Origin: Stenotrophomonas sepilia | GTDB lineage: Bacteria > Pseudomonadota > Gammaproteobacteria > Xanthomonadales > Xanthomonadaceae | DNA length: 64,000 nt | NCBI RefSeq assembly: GCF_003244875.1 | Contig: NZ_LXXZ01000033.1 | Span: forward strand, 1-64,000 | Direction: 5' to 3' | In this document: positions 7,466-15,739 of the stretch, piece by piece | Numbering within the stretch: position 1 is the stretch's first letter | Layout of the letters: every line of letters starts with the position of its first letter | Notes under the pieces: model-generated | What the model saw: the letters and a program-made list of their open reading frames with translations, nothing else | The model's database searches: none | What the model was told of the DNA's origin: nothing | Translations under genes and position numbers: made by a program

Positions 7466-8290
7466 ATGGAGATGGACATCCAAGAATCTCTGTTGCGCCT
7501 CTTGCGTCCCCTGGGCCTCCAACGAGCGGAGGCCTTGGCGGGCGCGCTCGCGCGCGAAGCCGGCGCGTCCAAAGGCCTTCACGATTCGCAAGTGTTGGCG
7601 CGTGCCCACGCCCTGAGCGTTGCCCCTGTCGAGGGTCGATTGGGCGATCTGGTTTGGCAGGTGCGCCAGCGGGAGCACGATGGGGCACCGCAAGTGGACC
7701 TGCGTTGGGGCTTGCATCGGCTGGGGTTGGACGCACCCTCACGGGCCTCCACCCGGGACCTGGTGCGTGCTTACGAGAGGCGCTTGGCAGACCGTAACGA
7801 ACCGATGGTTTACAGCACCCTGGCAGAGAGGGTGGCTGGGTCCATGGCTGAGCACACCTCGCTCTTCCAAGGCATGGCGATGGCGGTAGAGGAGGCGCGG
7901 GCTCGGCGGTCGGACGCAAACCGGTTGCGGGAGAACGCACCGTGGCAGGGCTGGCTCGTGGGGGCGTCCCGGGCGGGCCACGAAGCAGCACTGCTGGCCT
8001 GCATCGGCATGGGCGCAGACGCCCGGCTGCCCGATGCCAGCGGCAACACACCACTGCATCATGCGGCCCGGTTTGGTCACTTCTCGCTGGTCACGCCTCT
8101 GGTCGAAGCCGGCGCCGACGTGGCGGCCCTCAACGCCCACGGGTGGGCGCCGCTCCACCTTGCCGCCCTCCACAAGCACGCCCGGGCCTGCCTCCACCTG
8201 ATGGCCCACGGCGCCAATCCTGAGCAGCCAGGGTGGCGGGGGCGGACCCCAACGCGCATGCACCGACATGAGCAAACCCAAGCCCTTTGA
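7466..8290 (+). CDS. Ankyrin-repeat protein
   Basis: A 274-residue protein. Residues 1-160 are helical without a known domain. Residues about 170-265 hold two to three ankyrin repeats (DASGNTPLHHAARFGHFSLV, then GADVAALNAHGWAPLHLAAL), with the TPLHHAA and APLHLAA signatures. Ankyrin repeats bind other proteins. The 3' end overlaps the coupling-protein gene by 23 bp, so the two are co-translated and may interact. There is no clear ribosome site; an ATG at 7472 is an alternative start. Confidence 0.75.
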   Translation: MEMDIQESLLRLLRPLGLQRAEALAGALAREAGASKGLHDSQVLARAHALSVAPVEGRLGDLVWQVRQREHDGAPQVDLRWGLHRLGLDAPSRASTRDLVRAYERRLADRNEPMVYSTLAERVAGSMAEHTSLFQGMAMAVEEARARRSDANRLRENAPWQGWLVGASRAGHEAALLACIGMGADARLPDASGNTPLHHAARFGHFSLVTPLVEAGADVAALNAHGWAPLHLAALHKHARACLHLMAHGANPEQPGWRGRTPTRMHRHEQTQAL

Positions 8291-10142
8291 CGCGCTGGGC
8301 GACGTGCCCGGCAGCGTTGCGCCTTCCCAGCCGGTCCGATACTGGCACCGCGCCGTTCTTGCCGGTGCATTCGTTTTTGGCTTGGCCTACGTGGGGAGCA
8401 TGGGCGTTGCCTGGCTCATCCCGAATCCCGATGGCTCGCTCATCCGCTTCGCCGATGCTTTGAAAGGCGGTCTGGTGACCGCCTACCACTTCCTGACCGT
8501 CGGCATCTCGGCTCGCGCCCCGGCACGGGAGTTCATCGAACTGGTGTCCTACCATCACCCAGTGGCGACGTGGTCCCGGATCGGGGTGTCGCTTCTGCTG
8601 GCGGCGGGCCTCGGTCTGCGGGTGTTCCTCAAGGCGACCGAGCCGGTGAGCAACACCTGGCACCTGTCCGGACCGCGGTTGTTGGAAGGAAAGGAGGCCG
8701 TGGACGAAGCCCGGCACCGCTCGGTAACCCCTAAAGACGCCGAGGCGGATCCCTTCGCCCTGTCCCTCCACCCCGATCTGTTGCTGTCTAAAAAGCATTG
8801 GGCGCGCCACGTCCTGATCACCGGCTCGGTGGGGTCGGGCAAGAGCGTCATCCTCAAGCACATCCTGGAACAACTGACGCGAAAGAGGGACGCAAAGCTG
8901 TTCCTTTACGACATCAAGGGTGATTTCACGTCGATTTTCAAAAGGCCCATCATCGTGTCGCCCTTCGATGCGCGCTCCCACGTGTGGGACGTCGCCGCCG
9001 ACGTGCGGACCCCGACCCAAGCGGCGGCGTTCGCCGCCTCTCTCATCCCAGAGGGCGACGGGAACGCCAAATTTTGGAGCATGGCCGCCCAGGACTTGTT
9101 GATTGGGTGCGTGCGCGAGCTCCAAAACACCCGGCCTGGCGAGTGGGAATGGCCCGATCTGGCGGCCTTGGTGCGCCGCCCGGCCGCGGAGATGGCCGCA
9201 GGCATGCGCCCGCATTACCCCCGCGGTGCCGCACTGGTGCGTGACCCGGAGAGCCAAACCACGTCCAGCGTGCTGTCTTCCCTGGGGGGCTTCACCCGCC
9301 TTATCGACGATCTGGCCACCGCATGGCCCAAGGTTGGCAAGCGCCGTTTCTCGATGACCGAGTGGATACGGGACGACTACAACGGGCGCAAGCAGGTCAT
9401 TGTTCAATCCGGACCGGACCCAACCCTGACGAAGGCCTACATCGCCGCCATGATCAACGTGGCCGTCCCGGATCTCATTGGGCCGGGCTTGCCGGACGAC
9501 GAGGGCGGGCGTGGGCTCTACTTCGTGTTCGACGAGCTGACCAGCGCCGGGCGCTTGAACATCGATCCCTTGCTGGCGTTGGGGCGCAGCAAAGGCGTGG
9601 TGGCCATCATGGCGGTCCAGGATCACTCCCAGGTTGAGCTGGTCTACGGGGACAAGACCGCGCAGGCCCTCTCGTCCCTGGTGGGCACCCACGTGGTGTG
9701 CCAAGTGCAGATGGGAGCCACCAGGGACAAGCTGGCCAGCCAGCTCGGCAAGCGGAAAATCGCGTGGCGCGGGCACGAGAACAAGGCCCAGGTCCACGAA
9801 GAAAGCCGCGCGTTGGTTTCCAGCGGTGAGCTCACCGACCGGCTGGGTTTCCGCAAAGGCAATCGCTACGGTCCCGAGAAGTGGGGCATCGAGGCGATCG
9901 TGCAGATGGGCGGGGACGTGCTGTTGCTGACATGGCCCGGGAAGAGCCATCCAACGGTTCGCGAGGGGCAGGTGGCCGCTGCGTGGACCACCAAGCCAGC
10001 CGGACCTGAAGGGCCGTCGCCGGCAACGTCCCCTTCAAACGCTGGCGCGTCGGCCTTCCCAACCACCGCCGAAGGCATCGATGCGGTGCAGCGGGTGTTG
10101 ACCATGACACCCGAGGAAGTCGACGCGCTATTCTCCCGTTGA
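8268..10142 (+). CDS. traD: TraD/TrwB-like type IV coupling protein
   Basis: A 624-residue protein. Two membrane segments near the N-terminus (about residues 30-52 and 104-123) are followed by a RecA-like motor domain: Walker A GSVGSGKSV near residue 187, DIKGDF about 30 residues later, and Walker B YFVFDELTS near residue 420. AVQDHSQVELVYG matches the conserved region of TraD/TrwB proteins. It couples the relaxase-DNA complex to the secretion channel at the inner membrane. It lies upstream of the MobF relaxase, the usual pairing. The gene symbol is by family resemblance only. Confidence 0.85.
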   Translation: MSKPKPFDALGDVPGSVAPSQPVRYWHRAVLAGAFVFGLAYVGSMGVAWLIPNPDGSLIRFADALKGGLVTAYHFLTVGISARAPAREFIELVSYHHPVATWSRIGVSLLLAAGLGLRVFLKATEPVSNTWHLSGPRLLEGKEAVDEARHRSVTPKDAEADPFALSLHPDLLLSKKHWARHVLITGSVGSGKSVILKHILEQLTRKRDAKLFLYDIKGDFTSIFKRPIIVSPFDARSHVWDVAADVRTPTQAAAFAASLIPEGDGNAKFWSMAAQDLLIGCVRELQNTRPGEWEWPDLAALVRRPAAEMAAGMRPHYPRGAALVRDPESQTTSSVLSSLGGFTRLIDDLATAWPKVGKRRFSMTEWIRDDYNGRKQVIVQSGPDPTLTKAYIAAMINVAVPDLIGPGLPDDEGGRGLYFVFDELTSAGRLNIDPLLALGRSKGVVAIMAVQDHSQVELVYGDKTAQALSSLVGTHVVCQVQMGATRDKLASQLGKRKIAWRGHENKAQVHEESRALVSSGELTDRLGFRKGNRYGPEKWGIEAIVQMGGDVLLLTWPGKSHPTVREGQVAAAWTTKPAGPEGPSPATSPSNAGASAFPTTAEGIDAVQRVLTMTPEEVDALFSR

Positions 10143-10163
10143 ACACCATGTAGGGAAGCAAGT

Positions 10164-10885
10164 ATGGCAACGATCACCGTGCCGATTTGGAAGCCAGTCG
10201 CCAAATACGCTGTGAAGGCAGCCTTGACCTCGCGTTTTCGGGAGGAGCTGGACGAGGTGGCCAACAATCGAAAGGGCTCCACCAGTCGGATTTTTACTTT
10301 GGTCGTCCTGTATCCCGATAACACCAACACGGCGGACCAAAACGCGGTGGCCGTCATGACACAACAGGCGCCACCCAGGATGCTTGGGTATTTGCCACGG
10401 GAGGTGGCCGCAGAATATCGGCAGCGCATGGCTCAGGCCGGCTACGAACACATGGTGTCTGCGTGTGAGGCGGTTCTGTCCGGCGGGCTGGTGACCACGG
10501 ACAAGGTTTACGACTACATCTTGGAAGTGGACCTGGACATGTCCATCGACCCGCATCCGGATCACCTCGTCACTCATCCCGAGATGGTCCGCCATACCGC
10601 TGACCCGGAGTTCAAGAAGGACACCGATGGGGCATATCGCTTCAAGTGCTGGATCCCGCACGATGCGGTGGGCCACCTCCATCCGAACAGCGCACCAAGG
10701 GTTGGACCACGGACTCCTGGACCACGGTCAACTACTACCTTAGCAACGCGCAGAGCATCGGCTTGGGTTTCAAGGTGCTTTCGGTGCCCAAGTCCAAGCA
10801 CGCGGGAGTCTTCGGCGAAGAGCCAGTAACCGCCGTCGTGGAGGAGATAAAACGCCGTTGGGTCACGCTGCGCCTGGAGAAGTAA
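10164..10885 (+). pseudogene. HIRAN-domain-like protein, frameshifted
   Basis: The reading frame from 10164 has a HIRAN-like core (DQNAVAVMTQQAPPRMLGYL then PREVAAEYRQRM), a fold found in DNA-damage and replication-associated proteins. Near 10680 the frame degenerates into Pro/Arg/Ser-rich residues. The downstream frame (codon TCC at 10682 onward) continues with a natural sequence, SEQRTKGWTTDSWTTVNYY and then IGLGFKVLSVPKSK, to a stop at 10885. One base missing near CTCCATCC would explain this. It is either a real one-base deletion or a sequencing error. Intact, the protein would be about 240 residues. Confidence 0.65.
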
Positions 10886-10912
10886 ACCCCCCTTGCGCAT
10901 TGGTGGTTTTCT
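10886..10912. repeat. Copy of the CCCCCTTGCG intergenic motif
   Basis: Directly after the stop codon at 10885 the sequence reads ACCCCCCTTGCGCATTGG. Related copies follow the stops at 2617 (TCCCCCTTGCGCATCCGC) and 6020 (within the 6031 hairpin), and another lies at 17690 (GCCCCCTTGCGCGTTTTC). The motif is element-specific in this window; its function is unknown. Confidence 0.45.
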
Positions 10913-10948
10913 GGGACCTTGGTTCAATCAACGTTCCAGGAGGTCCCT

Positions 10949-13783
10949 GTGATCAATTGCACCCGCATCGATGCCCGCGGCCACAACAAGCGCAACGGCA
11001 ACATGTTCGACTACATGCTGGCCACCGAGCGCCTATCCATCGACAGCGCCGTGGCTTACTACGCGGGCAGCGGTCCTGATCCGAGGCAGACGCTCAATTG
11101 GGGCGGCAGCCTTGCCGCCGAGCTCTGCCTGGAAGGGCAGCCGGTCACCCGCGAGGTGATGGAAAAGCTGGGGAAGGGCTTTTCACCCACCGGAAGGCCG
11201 TTGTGCAAAAACGCGGGCAAGGAGGCCCGATTGGTCATCAAGACGGATCGCTGGGGAAACGTGCGGTTGGACGACGACGGCAAGCCGATGGAGAAGTGGG
11301 AGGGCGGCCACCGGGTGGGGTTCGATCTGACCATTTCCGCCCCCGGGGACGTGAGCGTGGCGTTTGCCCTTGCGGATGAACGCGAGAAGCTGGCCATCTT
11401 GGAAGCGCACCGCCAGGCCTGCGCCGTGGCGATGCGCTACATCGAGAGCAAGGTAGAGACCCGGCGCGGAAGAGCGGGGAAAGACGTTATAGACACCCAG
11501 GGGTTGGTGTGGGCAGCCGCCGATCACACAAGCAACCGGAACGTGCAGTGCGATTTGCACACCCACCATCTTGTCTTTGGTGTTTCGAAGGGGGAGGACG
11601 GCCGTTGGGGCACGTTTGATGCCATCGAGATCTACCGCCACCGCCATGCGGCCGATCACCTCTACAAGGCCGAGCTCTACAGCGCGATGAAAGCGCTGGG
11701 CTATGGGATTCAGCGGGAGCGCGAGGTGGACGTGATAGGGCGCGAGACGGGCCAGATTCTCACCACGATTGCCGGCATCGACCGTGAGCTGGTGCTTCAG
11801 ACGAAGACCCGCCGCCAGGAAATCCTGGACTACGTCAAAGAACACCCCAACGCCAGCCACGACGAGGCCTGCAAGGCCACCCGCAAAAAGAAGGAAGAAC
11901 CGCCCTTCGAGCAGGTGGTCAAGGACTGGCAGCAAACCTTCGCCAACATTGCCCGAGAAAGGCCAGACCTGGTTCCCACCACCCAGTCGCTCAAGCAGAC
12001 CCAAGGCCAGCACCTGGACCCGCATACCTTTGACGAGGTCTTGCAGCGCATGCACGAGAACGAGGCGATGTTCTGCGAGCATGACCTGGTCCGGGAGCTG
12101 GGGATGGAGTTCGCCGGGCAAAAGAACGCGGAGGAGATCCTCAAAATGGTGAAGGAGTTCACCGAACAGGACGACCTGGTGCGCGTTAAAGCCGAACACC
12201 TCCACAAAGACGACCGTGGCACTCGTTTGGCACGCAAGCACCGGGAGGATCGCTTCTGCGCCACCTGGATGGTCGAATGGGAAGCCGAGATCATCCGTCG
12301 TTCGAAGGAGCGGGAGAACGAGACGGACCTGAAGCTGTTCCGCTCCACCGTAGACCGGGAAATCGCCGCCTATGAGAAGCGAAAGGGGTTCACCCTTACC
12401 GAAGAGCAGAAGGCTGCCATTGGTCATTTGACCCATGGAACGGCAGGTGTCGGCGTTATGTCAGGGTTGGCCGGGACCGGCAAGACCACCGTGGCCGAGG
12501 TCTACAAGCAGTGCTTCGAAGCCGAAGGAAAGCAGTTGATGGGCTTGGCCGTGTCGGGTAAAGCCGCGGCTAAGCTGGAAGAAGAGTCCGGCATGCTCTG
12601 CATGTCGGTTGCAAAGTTCTTTTCCCAGCTCCGGCAGGGCAAGGTTGCTCTGACGAAGAATGTTGTGGTGGTGCTCGATGAAGCCGGCATGGTGGCTACC
12701 GATGACACCTTGAAGCTCATGACCTACTGCCAGGGGGTCGGTGCCAAGCTTGTCATGCAGGGAGACAGTGACCAGCTTCAGCCCATCGCTGCGGGCAACG
12801 GCTTTGAGCTGGCGAAGATTGCCTTGGGCGACACGAAGCTGACCGAAATCCGCCGGCAGAAGAACGCCGGTGACCTGATCACTGCCAACAGCTTCTACGA
12901 GCGGGACCACCAGGGGAAGGTCAAGGACATGCGCCGCGGGCACCGCAGCCGCCAAGGCACCCTCGATATGGGTGCGCAGACCCTTCGCAATCTCAAGGAG
13001 AGAAATTGCATCGACGACTTCGGCACGGAAAAGCAGGCCATCAAGGCGTTGGTGGACGACTACCTGAAAGACCCCACCCCGATGGACGAGAAGTTGGTTC
13101 TGGCCCACACGCGCTCTGAAGTCAAAGCCCTCACCACGGGCATCCGAAAGGGGCTCCAGGAGCAAGGCGTGCTGGACAAAGAGGAGTTCACCTTCCGCTC
13201 GATCGTAAAAGGGCAGTGGGAGGACCTGACGCTCTCCCGCCGCGACCGTGTGATGTTCACGGCGACCAACAACGACTTGGGCGTCATCAACGGCACCGAG
13301 GGCACGGTTGAGAGCATTCGGAAGGACAAATCCGGTGGCTACGACCTGGTGGTGCGCATCGACTCTTCGAACCCGAAAGAGGACGGGCGCATCTTGAAGT
13401 TCAACACCAGCGAGCACAACGCCTTGGCCCACCGGTATGCCATGACCGTTCACAAGGCGCAGGGGCAGGGGAAATCCGAGGTTTACCACCTGGCCACGAA
13501 CATGGGCATGCTCGACCAGCAGTCGGCCTTGGTGGCGTTCACCCGCCTCACCAAGGGCAGCTACCGCATGTATACGACCGACGAGATGATGGAGCGCATG
13601 GCCGAACGGCTGGGAACCGAACGGCACAAGGAAATGGCGCTGAGCGTCGGCTTGTCCGAGACCCAGGCTGCTCCGGTGCGCAACCTGGTCCAGGACGTGG
13701 AAGAGCTGTTGGCAGGATTGAAACCGCAAACCCAGGTGCCAATCACAAACGCGGAACGGCGCGAGATGAGGCTTACCCGGTGA
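10949..13783 (+). CDS. traI: MobF-family relaxase-helicase (TrwC/TraI type)
   Basis: The GTG at 10949 is chosen because CCAGGAGG lies upstream; a TTG 30 bases earlier has no site. The protein has 944 residues. The N-terminal relaxase domain has a Tyr pair (YYAGSG, residues 37-38), the GFDLTISAPGDVSV motif and a three-His metal site (DLHTHHLVF, about residues 203-208). The C-terminal part is an AAA/UvrD-like helicase with Walker A GLAGTGKTT near residue 508, VVLDEAGMV, QGDSDQLQP and TVHKAQGQGKSE. It nicks and unwinds the transferred strand at the origin of transfer. It is complete, which suggests recent mobility. Confidence 0.92.
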   Translation: MINCTRIDARGHNKRNGNMFDYMLATERLSIDSAVAYYAGSGPDPRQTLNWGGSLAAELCLEGQPVTREVMEKLGKGFSPTGRPLCKNAGKEARLVIKTDRWGNVRLDDDGKPMEKWEGGHRVGFDLTISAPGDVSVAFALADEREKLAILEAHRQACAVAMRYIESKVETRRGRAGKDVIDTQGLVWAAADHTSNRNVQCDLHTHHLVFGVSKGEDGRWGTFDAIEIYRHRHAADHLYKAELYSAMKALGYGIQREREVDVIGRETGQILTTIAGIDRELVLQTKTRRQEILDYVKEHPNASHDEACKATRKKKEEPPFEQVVKDWQQTFANIARERPDLVPTTQSLKQTQGQHLDPHTFDEVLQRMHENEAMFCEHDLVRELGMEFAGQKNAEEILKMVKEFTEQDDLVRVKAEHLHKDDRGTRLARKHREDRFCATWMVEWEAEIIRRSKERENETDLKLFRSTVDREIAAYEKRKGFTLTEEQKAAIGHLTHGTAGVGVMSGLAGTGKTTVAEVYKQCFEAEGKQLMGLAVSGKAAAKLEEESGMLCMSVAKFFSQLRQGKVALTKNVVVVLDEAGMVATDDTLKLMTYCQGVGAKLVMQGDSDQLQPIAAGNGFELAKIALGDTKLTEIRRQKNAGDLITANSFYERDHQGKVKDMRRGHRSRQGTLDMGAQTLRNLKERNCIDDFGTEKQAIKALVDDYLKDPTPMDEKLVLAHTRSEVKALTTGIRKGLQEQGVLDKEEFTFRSIVKGQWEDLTLSRRDRVMFTATNNDLGVINGTEGTVESIRKDKSGGYDLVVRIDSSNPKEDGRILKFNTSEHNALAHRYAMTVHKAQGQGKSEVYHLATNMGMLDQQSALVAFTRLTKGSYRMYTTDEMMERMAERLGTERHKEMALSVGLSETQAAPVRNLVQDVEELLAGLKPQTQVPITNAERREMRLTR

Positions 13784-14228
13784 CGCATCGGGCCAGTGTC
13801 AATACGCTGATCACCACCACTACCCACGGCCACCACCCCACGCGTTCGGAAGGCGCTTTGACCGGTGTTCCCAGCTGCCACCGCCGTTGGTGGGCCAACC
13901 CGCGCACGTGGGCCGTGGCCCGCCGGTGGGGGTTGACCACGATCCCCGGTGGCTTGGCGTAGATGCGCCATCCCTCCCGGGAGGCCTTCACCCGCCACGC
14001 CTGCTCATACGCCTCGGTTTCCGCCCGGGTGGCTGTCACCACCTCCAGCGCATGGAACCGGAAGGGACGGTGCCAGCCGCCTTTGGGGGAGCGGTGCTGC
14101 TTCTCCCGCTGCTGGGGGTTTGAGCTTTGGCCGATGTAACAGCCCCCGTCGTCGAACAGCAGGGCGTAAAGGGTGCGGGGCAGGGCGTGATACTTCTCGC
14201 TGCGTCCCAGGTTGTGGCGGTGGGTCAT
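13773..14228 (-). CDS. GIY-YIG nuclease-like protein with C-terminal membrane span
   Basis: The ATG at 14228 is chosen because GGAGAG lies just upstream on the minus strand. The 151-residue protein has a GIY-YIG-like core (LYALLFDDGGCYIGQSSNPQ, then REKQH) and an arginine-rich middle. It ends in a hydrophobic segment (VVVVISVLTLARC), unusual for a soluble nuclease. The 3' end overlaps the end of the relaxase gene by 11 bp, convergently. The palindromic operator at 14240 lies 11 bp before its start, so it probably belongs to the element's regulon. It may process DNA during transfer or target competitors. Confidence 0.6.
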   Translation of the reverse strand: MTHRHNLGRSEKYHALPRTLYALLFDDGGCYIGQSSNPQQREKQHRSPKGGWHRPFRFHALEVVTATRAETEAYEQAWRVKASREGWRIYAKPPGIVVNPHRRATAHVRGLAHQRRWQLGTPVKAPSERVGWWPWVVVVISVLTLARCVTG

Positions 14229-14239
14229 GGTCTCTCCGT

Positions 14240-14257
14240 GAGTAAAACGACCCACTC
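14240..14257. promoter_or_regulatory. 18-bp palindromic operator before the GIY-YIG gene
   Basis: GAGTAAAACGACCCACTC fits GAGT-N10-ACTC with GTGAGT/ACTCAC outer arms. The adjacent 18 bases CACTCACGAATAGATCAG (14253-14270) are identical to 17538-17555 before the adhesin gene. The two promoters, both on the minus strand, therefore share operator and probably core promoter sequence. Confidence 0.65.
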
Positions 14258-14367
14258 ACGAATAGATCAGAATTTGAAGTTGGCAAGCCTGCTGCGAAGG
14301 ACGTGAGAGGCCACACGTCGCTTGCGTGTAATCTCTTCGCAGTTCATGGCGAGCATGGGGCGGGCGA

Positions 14368-15150
14368 GTGACCTTTAAGTTCCCGGTTGGACCTTCCAAG
14401 GGGCGTTGCAACATATGCGGGCAGGAAACCGACCTGACCGAAAACCACGTGCCACCCAAGGCGTGGGCTCAAGGCATCGCTCTGAGGGTGTCCAGCGTCG
14501 CCGACGCAATCAGTGGAGAGAAGAAGCCGCGGTCCCACAAGATGCCCAATGGTGTTTGCTTCAGGAGCATCTGCAGGACCTGCAACGGCTCGGTGCTTTC
14601 TCGATACGACAAGGCACTTGTATCGATGAGCCGGCAGGTGACGGAGATCTTGCGTGATCGAAGCAAGGTCACCTACAACCAGAGCATCCGCATCCAGCCG
14701 CAGCTTGTGGCAAGGGGAGTTCTGGGCCACTTGTCATCGGTGGGCTTGAATCGCTACGACGAACGCCACAGCCAGCACCTGTTCGATGACCGGTCAGATC
14801 TTCTACGCCAGGTTCGGCTTCACTACTGGGTGTATCCCTACAGTGGTCGAACGGTTCTTCGCGACTTCGGGCTGGGCATCTTGGGCGGGAAAGGCAGTTC
14901 GGCGATCTATGTCCTGAAGGCCTATCCGCTGGCCTTTGCAATGGTCTGGAACAGGGACTTTCAGTTCGAGGACTGGCAGCCGCAGAGCTTTGACCCGTTC
15001 GCTGGGTTCGAGCCAGACCAAGAGGCGAACCTCCCGCTGGAGTTCGTGGGCCTGCCGGGACAGGTTTGGCCAGAGCACGTCCAGGGGAACACGTTCGCGC
15101 TCCTTCATTCCGATGGTGCGTTCGTGGCAACGGAGAAAGGACGGGGCTAG
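14368..15150 (+). CDS. HNH-nuclease-like zinc protein
   Basis: A 260-residue protein starting at GTG 14368. The N-terminus has a CNICGQ...ENHVPPKAW module and a later CRTCNG (about 50 residues on), giving two CxxC pairs and a histidine followed by proline, the layout of HNH/HNHc-type zinc nucleases. The remainder is mixed alpha/beta without known motifs. It is closed by a strong hairpin terminator at 15212. Its position between transfer and surface genes suggests accessory cargo such as a defence nuclease. Catalytic residues are only partly assignable by eye. Confidence 0.6.
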   Translation: MTFKFPVGPSKGRCNICGQETDLTENHVPPKAWAQGIALRVSSVADAISGEKKPRSHKMPNGVCFRSICRTCNGSVLSRYDKALVSMSRQVTEILRDRSKVTYNQSIRIQPQLVARGVLGHLSSVGLNRYDERHSQHLFDDRSDLLRQVRLHYWVYPYSGRTVLRDFGLGILGGKGSSAIYVLKAYPLAFAMVWNRDFQFEDWQPQSFDPFAGFEPDQEANLPLEFVGLPGQVWPEHVQGNTFALLHSDGAFVATEKGRG

Positions 15151-15422
15151 GTTTGGGCGGTTTCGGCTCTTCCGGAGCGGAGGCGCTGCGGATAGCAGCA
15201 GCGTTCCAAAGAAAAAGCCCGGGCTGGGCCCGGGCTTTTCATATCGGTCAACGGGGAGCATGGCTCACCGCGCGTTGACCTGTGTAATGTAAGGAGCGCG
15301 CTTGCTCCTACAGCAATTGTCGTGTCGTAAATCACCTTGAAGCCCACGCCAAGGGCTCTGCAAAGCGGGTGTTTCTTGAAGCGTGTTGCGAGCGTGTTGC
15401 TGTTAGTTGTTTCTTTATTCAT
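15147..15422 (-). CDS. Uncertain small membrane-protein frame in an AT-rich island
   Basis: ATG at 15422 (minus strand) with AGGAA about 11 bases upstream opens a frame beginning MNKETTNSNTLATRFKKH, with a hydrophobic patch (VIYDTTIAVGASALLTLH). The frame runs through the 15212 terminator, so its real 3' end is doubtful. The frame stays open upstream to about 15710, with another hydrophobic block (IPPAVITAVVALLTPMLAIA), so a longer protein from an alternative start is possible. Composition is clearly more AT-rich than the neighbours. It could be recently acquired DNA or non-coding. Confidence 0.25.
   Translation of the reverse strand: MNKETTNSNTLATRFKKHPLCRALGVGFKVIYDTTIAVGASALLTLHRSTRGEPCSPLTDMKSPGPARAFSLERCCYPQRLRSGRAETAQT
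15212..15239. terminator. Strong bidirectional hairpin terminator
   Basis: AAAAGCCCGGG (15213-15223) pairs perfectly with CCCGGGCTTTT (15229-15239) around a five-base loop. Poly-A and poly-T flanks make it work on both strands. It ends the HNH gene on the plus strand. Confidence 0.85.
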
Positions 15423-15679
15423 TGAAGTGTTCCTGTAATTGTTAGTGCTGCATGTGTCATCTTCCTTTGCGTCGTGGTTGGTCAACCATTCCCTGACGGC
15501 TTCTAGGGCAATGGCAAGCATTGGCGTGAGTAGTGCTACGACAGCGGTAATCACTGCAGGCGGGATTGTCAGTCCGGCTCCTACACTGCTTAGCGGTGCA
15601 GATGCTACCAGCTTCCAATGCCTTGGTAAATCGTAAGTTATTGTATATAGATACAATTTCAATAAATTGACGCCACGAA

Positions 15680-15701
15680 CAAGGGCCCCGAAGGGCCCTT
15701 G
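15680..15701 (-). terminator. Hairpin after the adhesin gene
   Basis: CAAGGGCCC (15680-15688) and GGGCCCTTG (15693-15701) form a perfect 9-bp stem with a tetraloop (TTCG on the minus strand). It lies 39 bp past the adhesin stop. No long U-run follows on the minus strand, so efficiency is uncertain. Confidence 0.65.
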
Positions 15702-15739
15702 CCGAGACACGATCACCTCCTTTTCGCTGCTGATATTCG

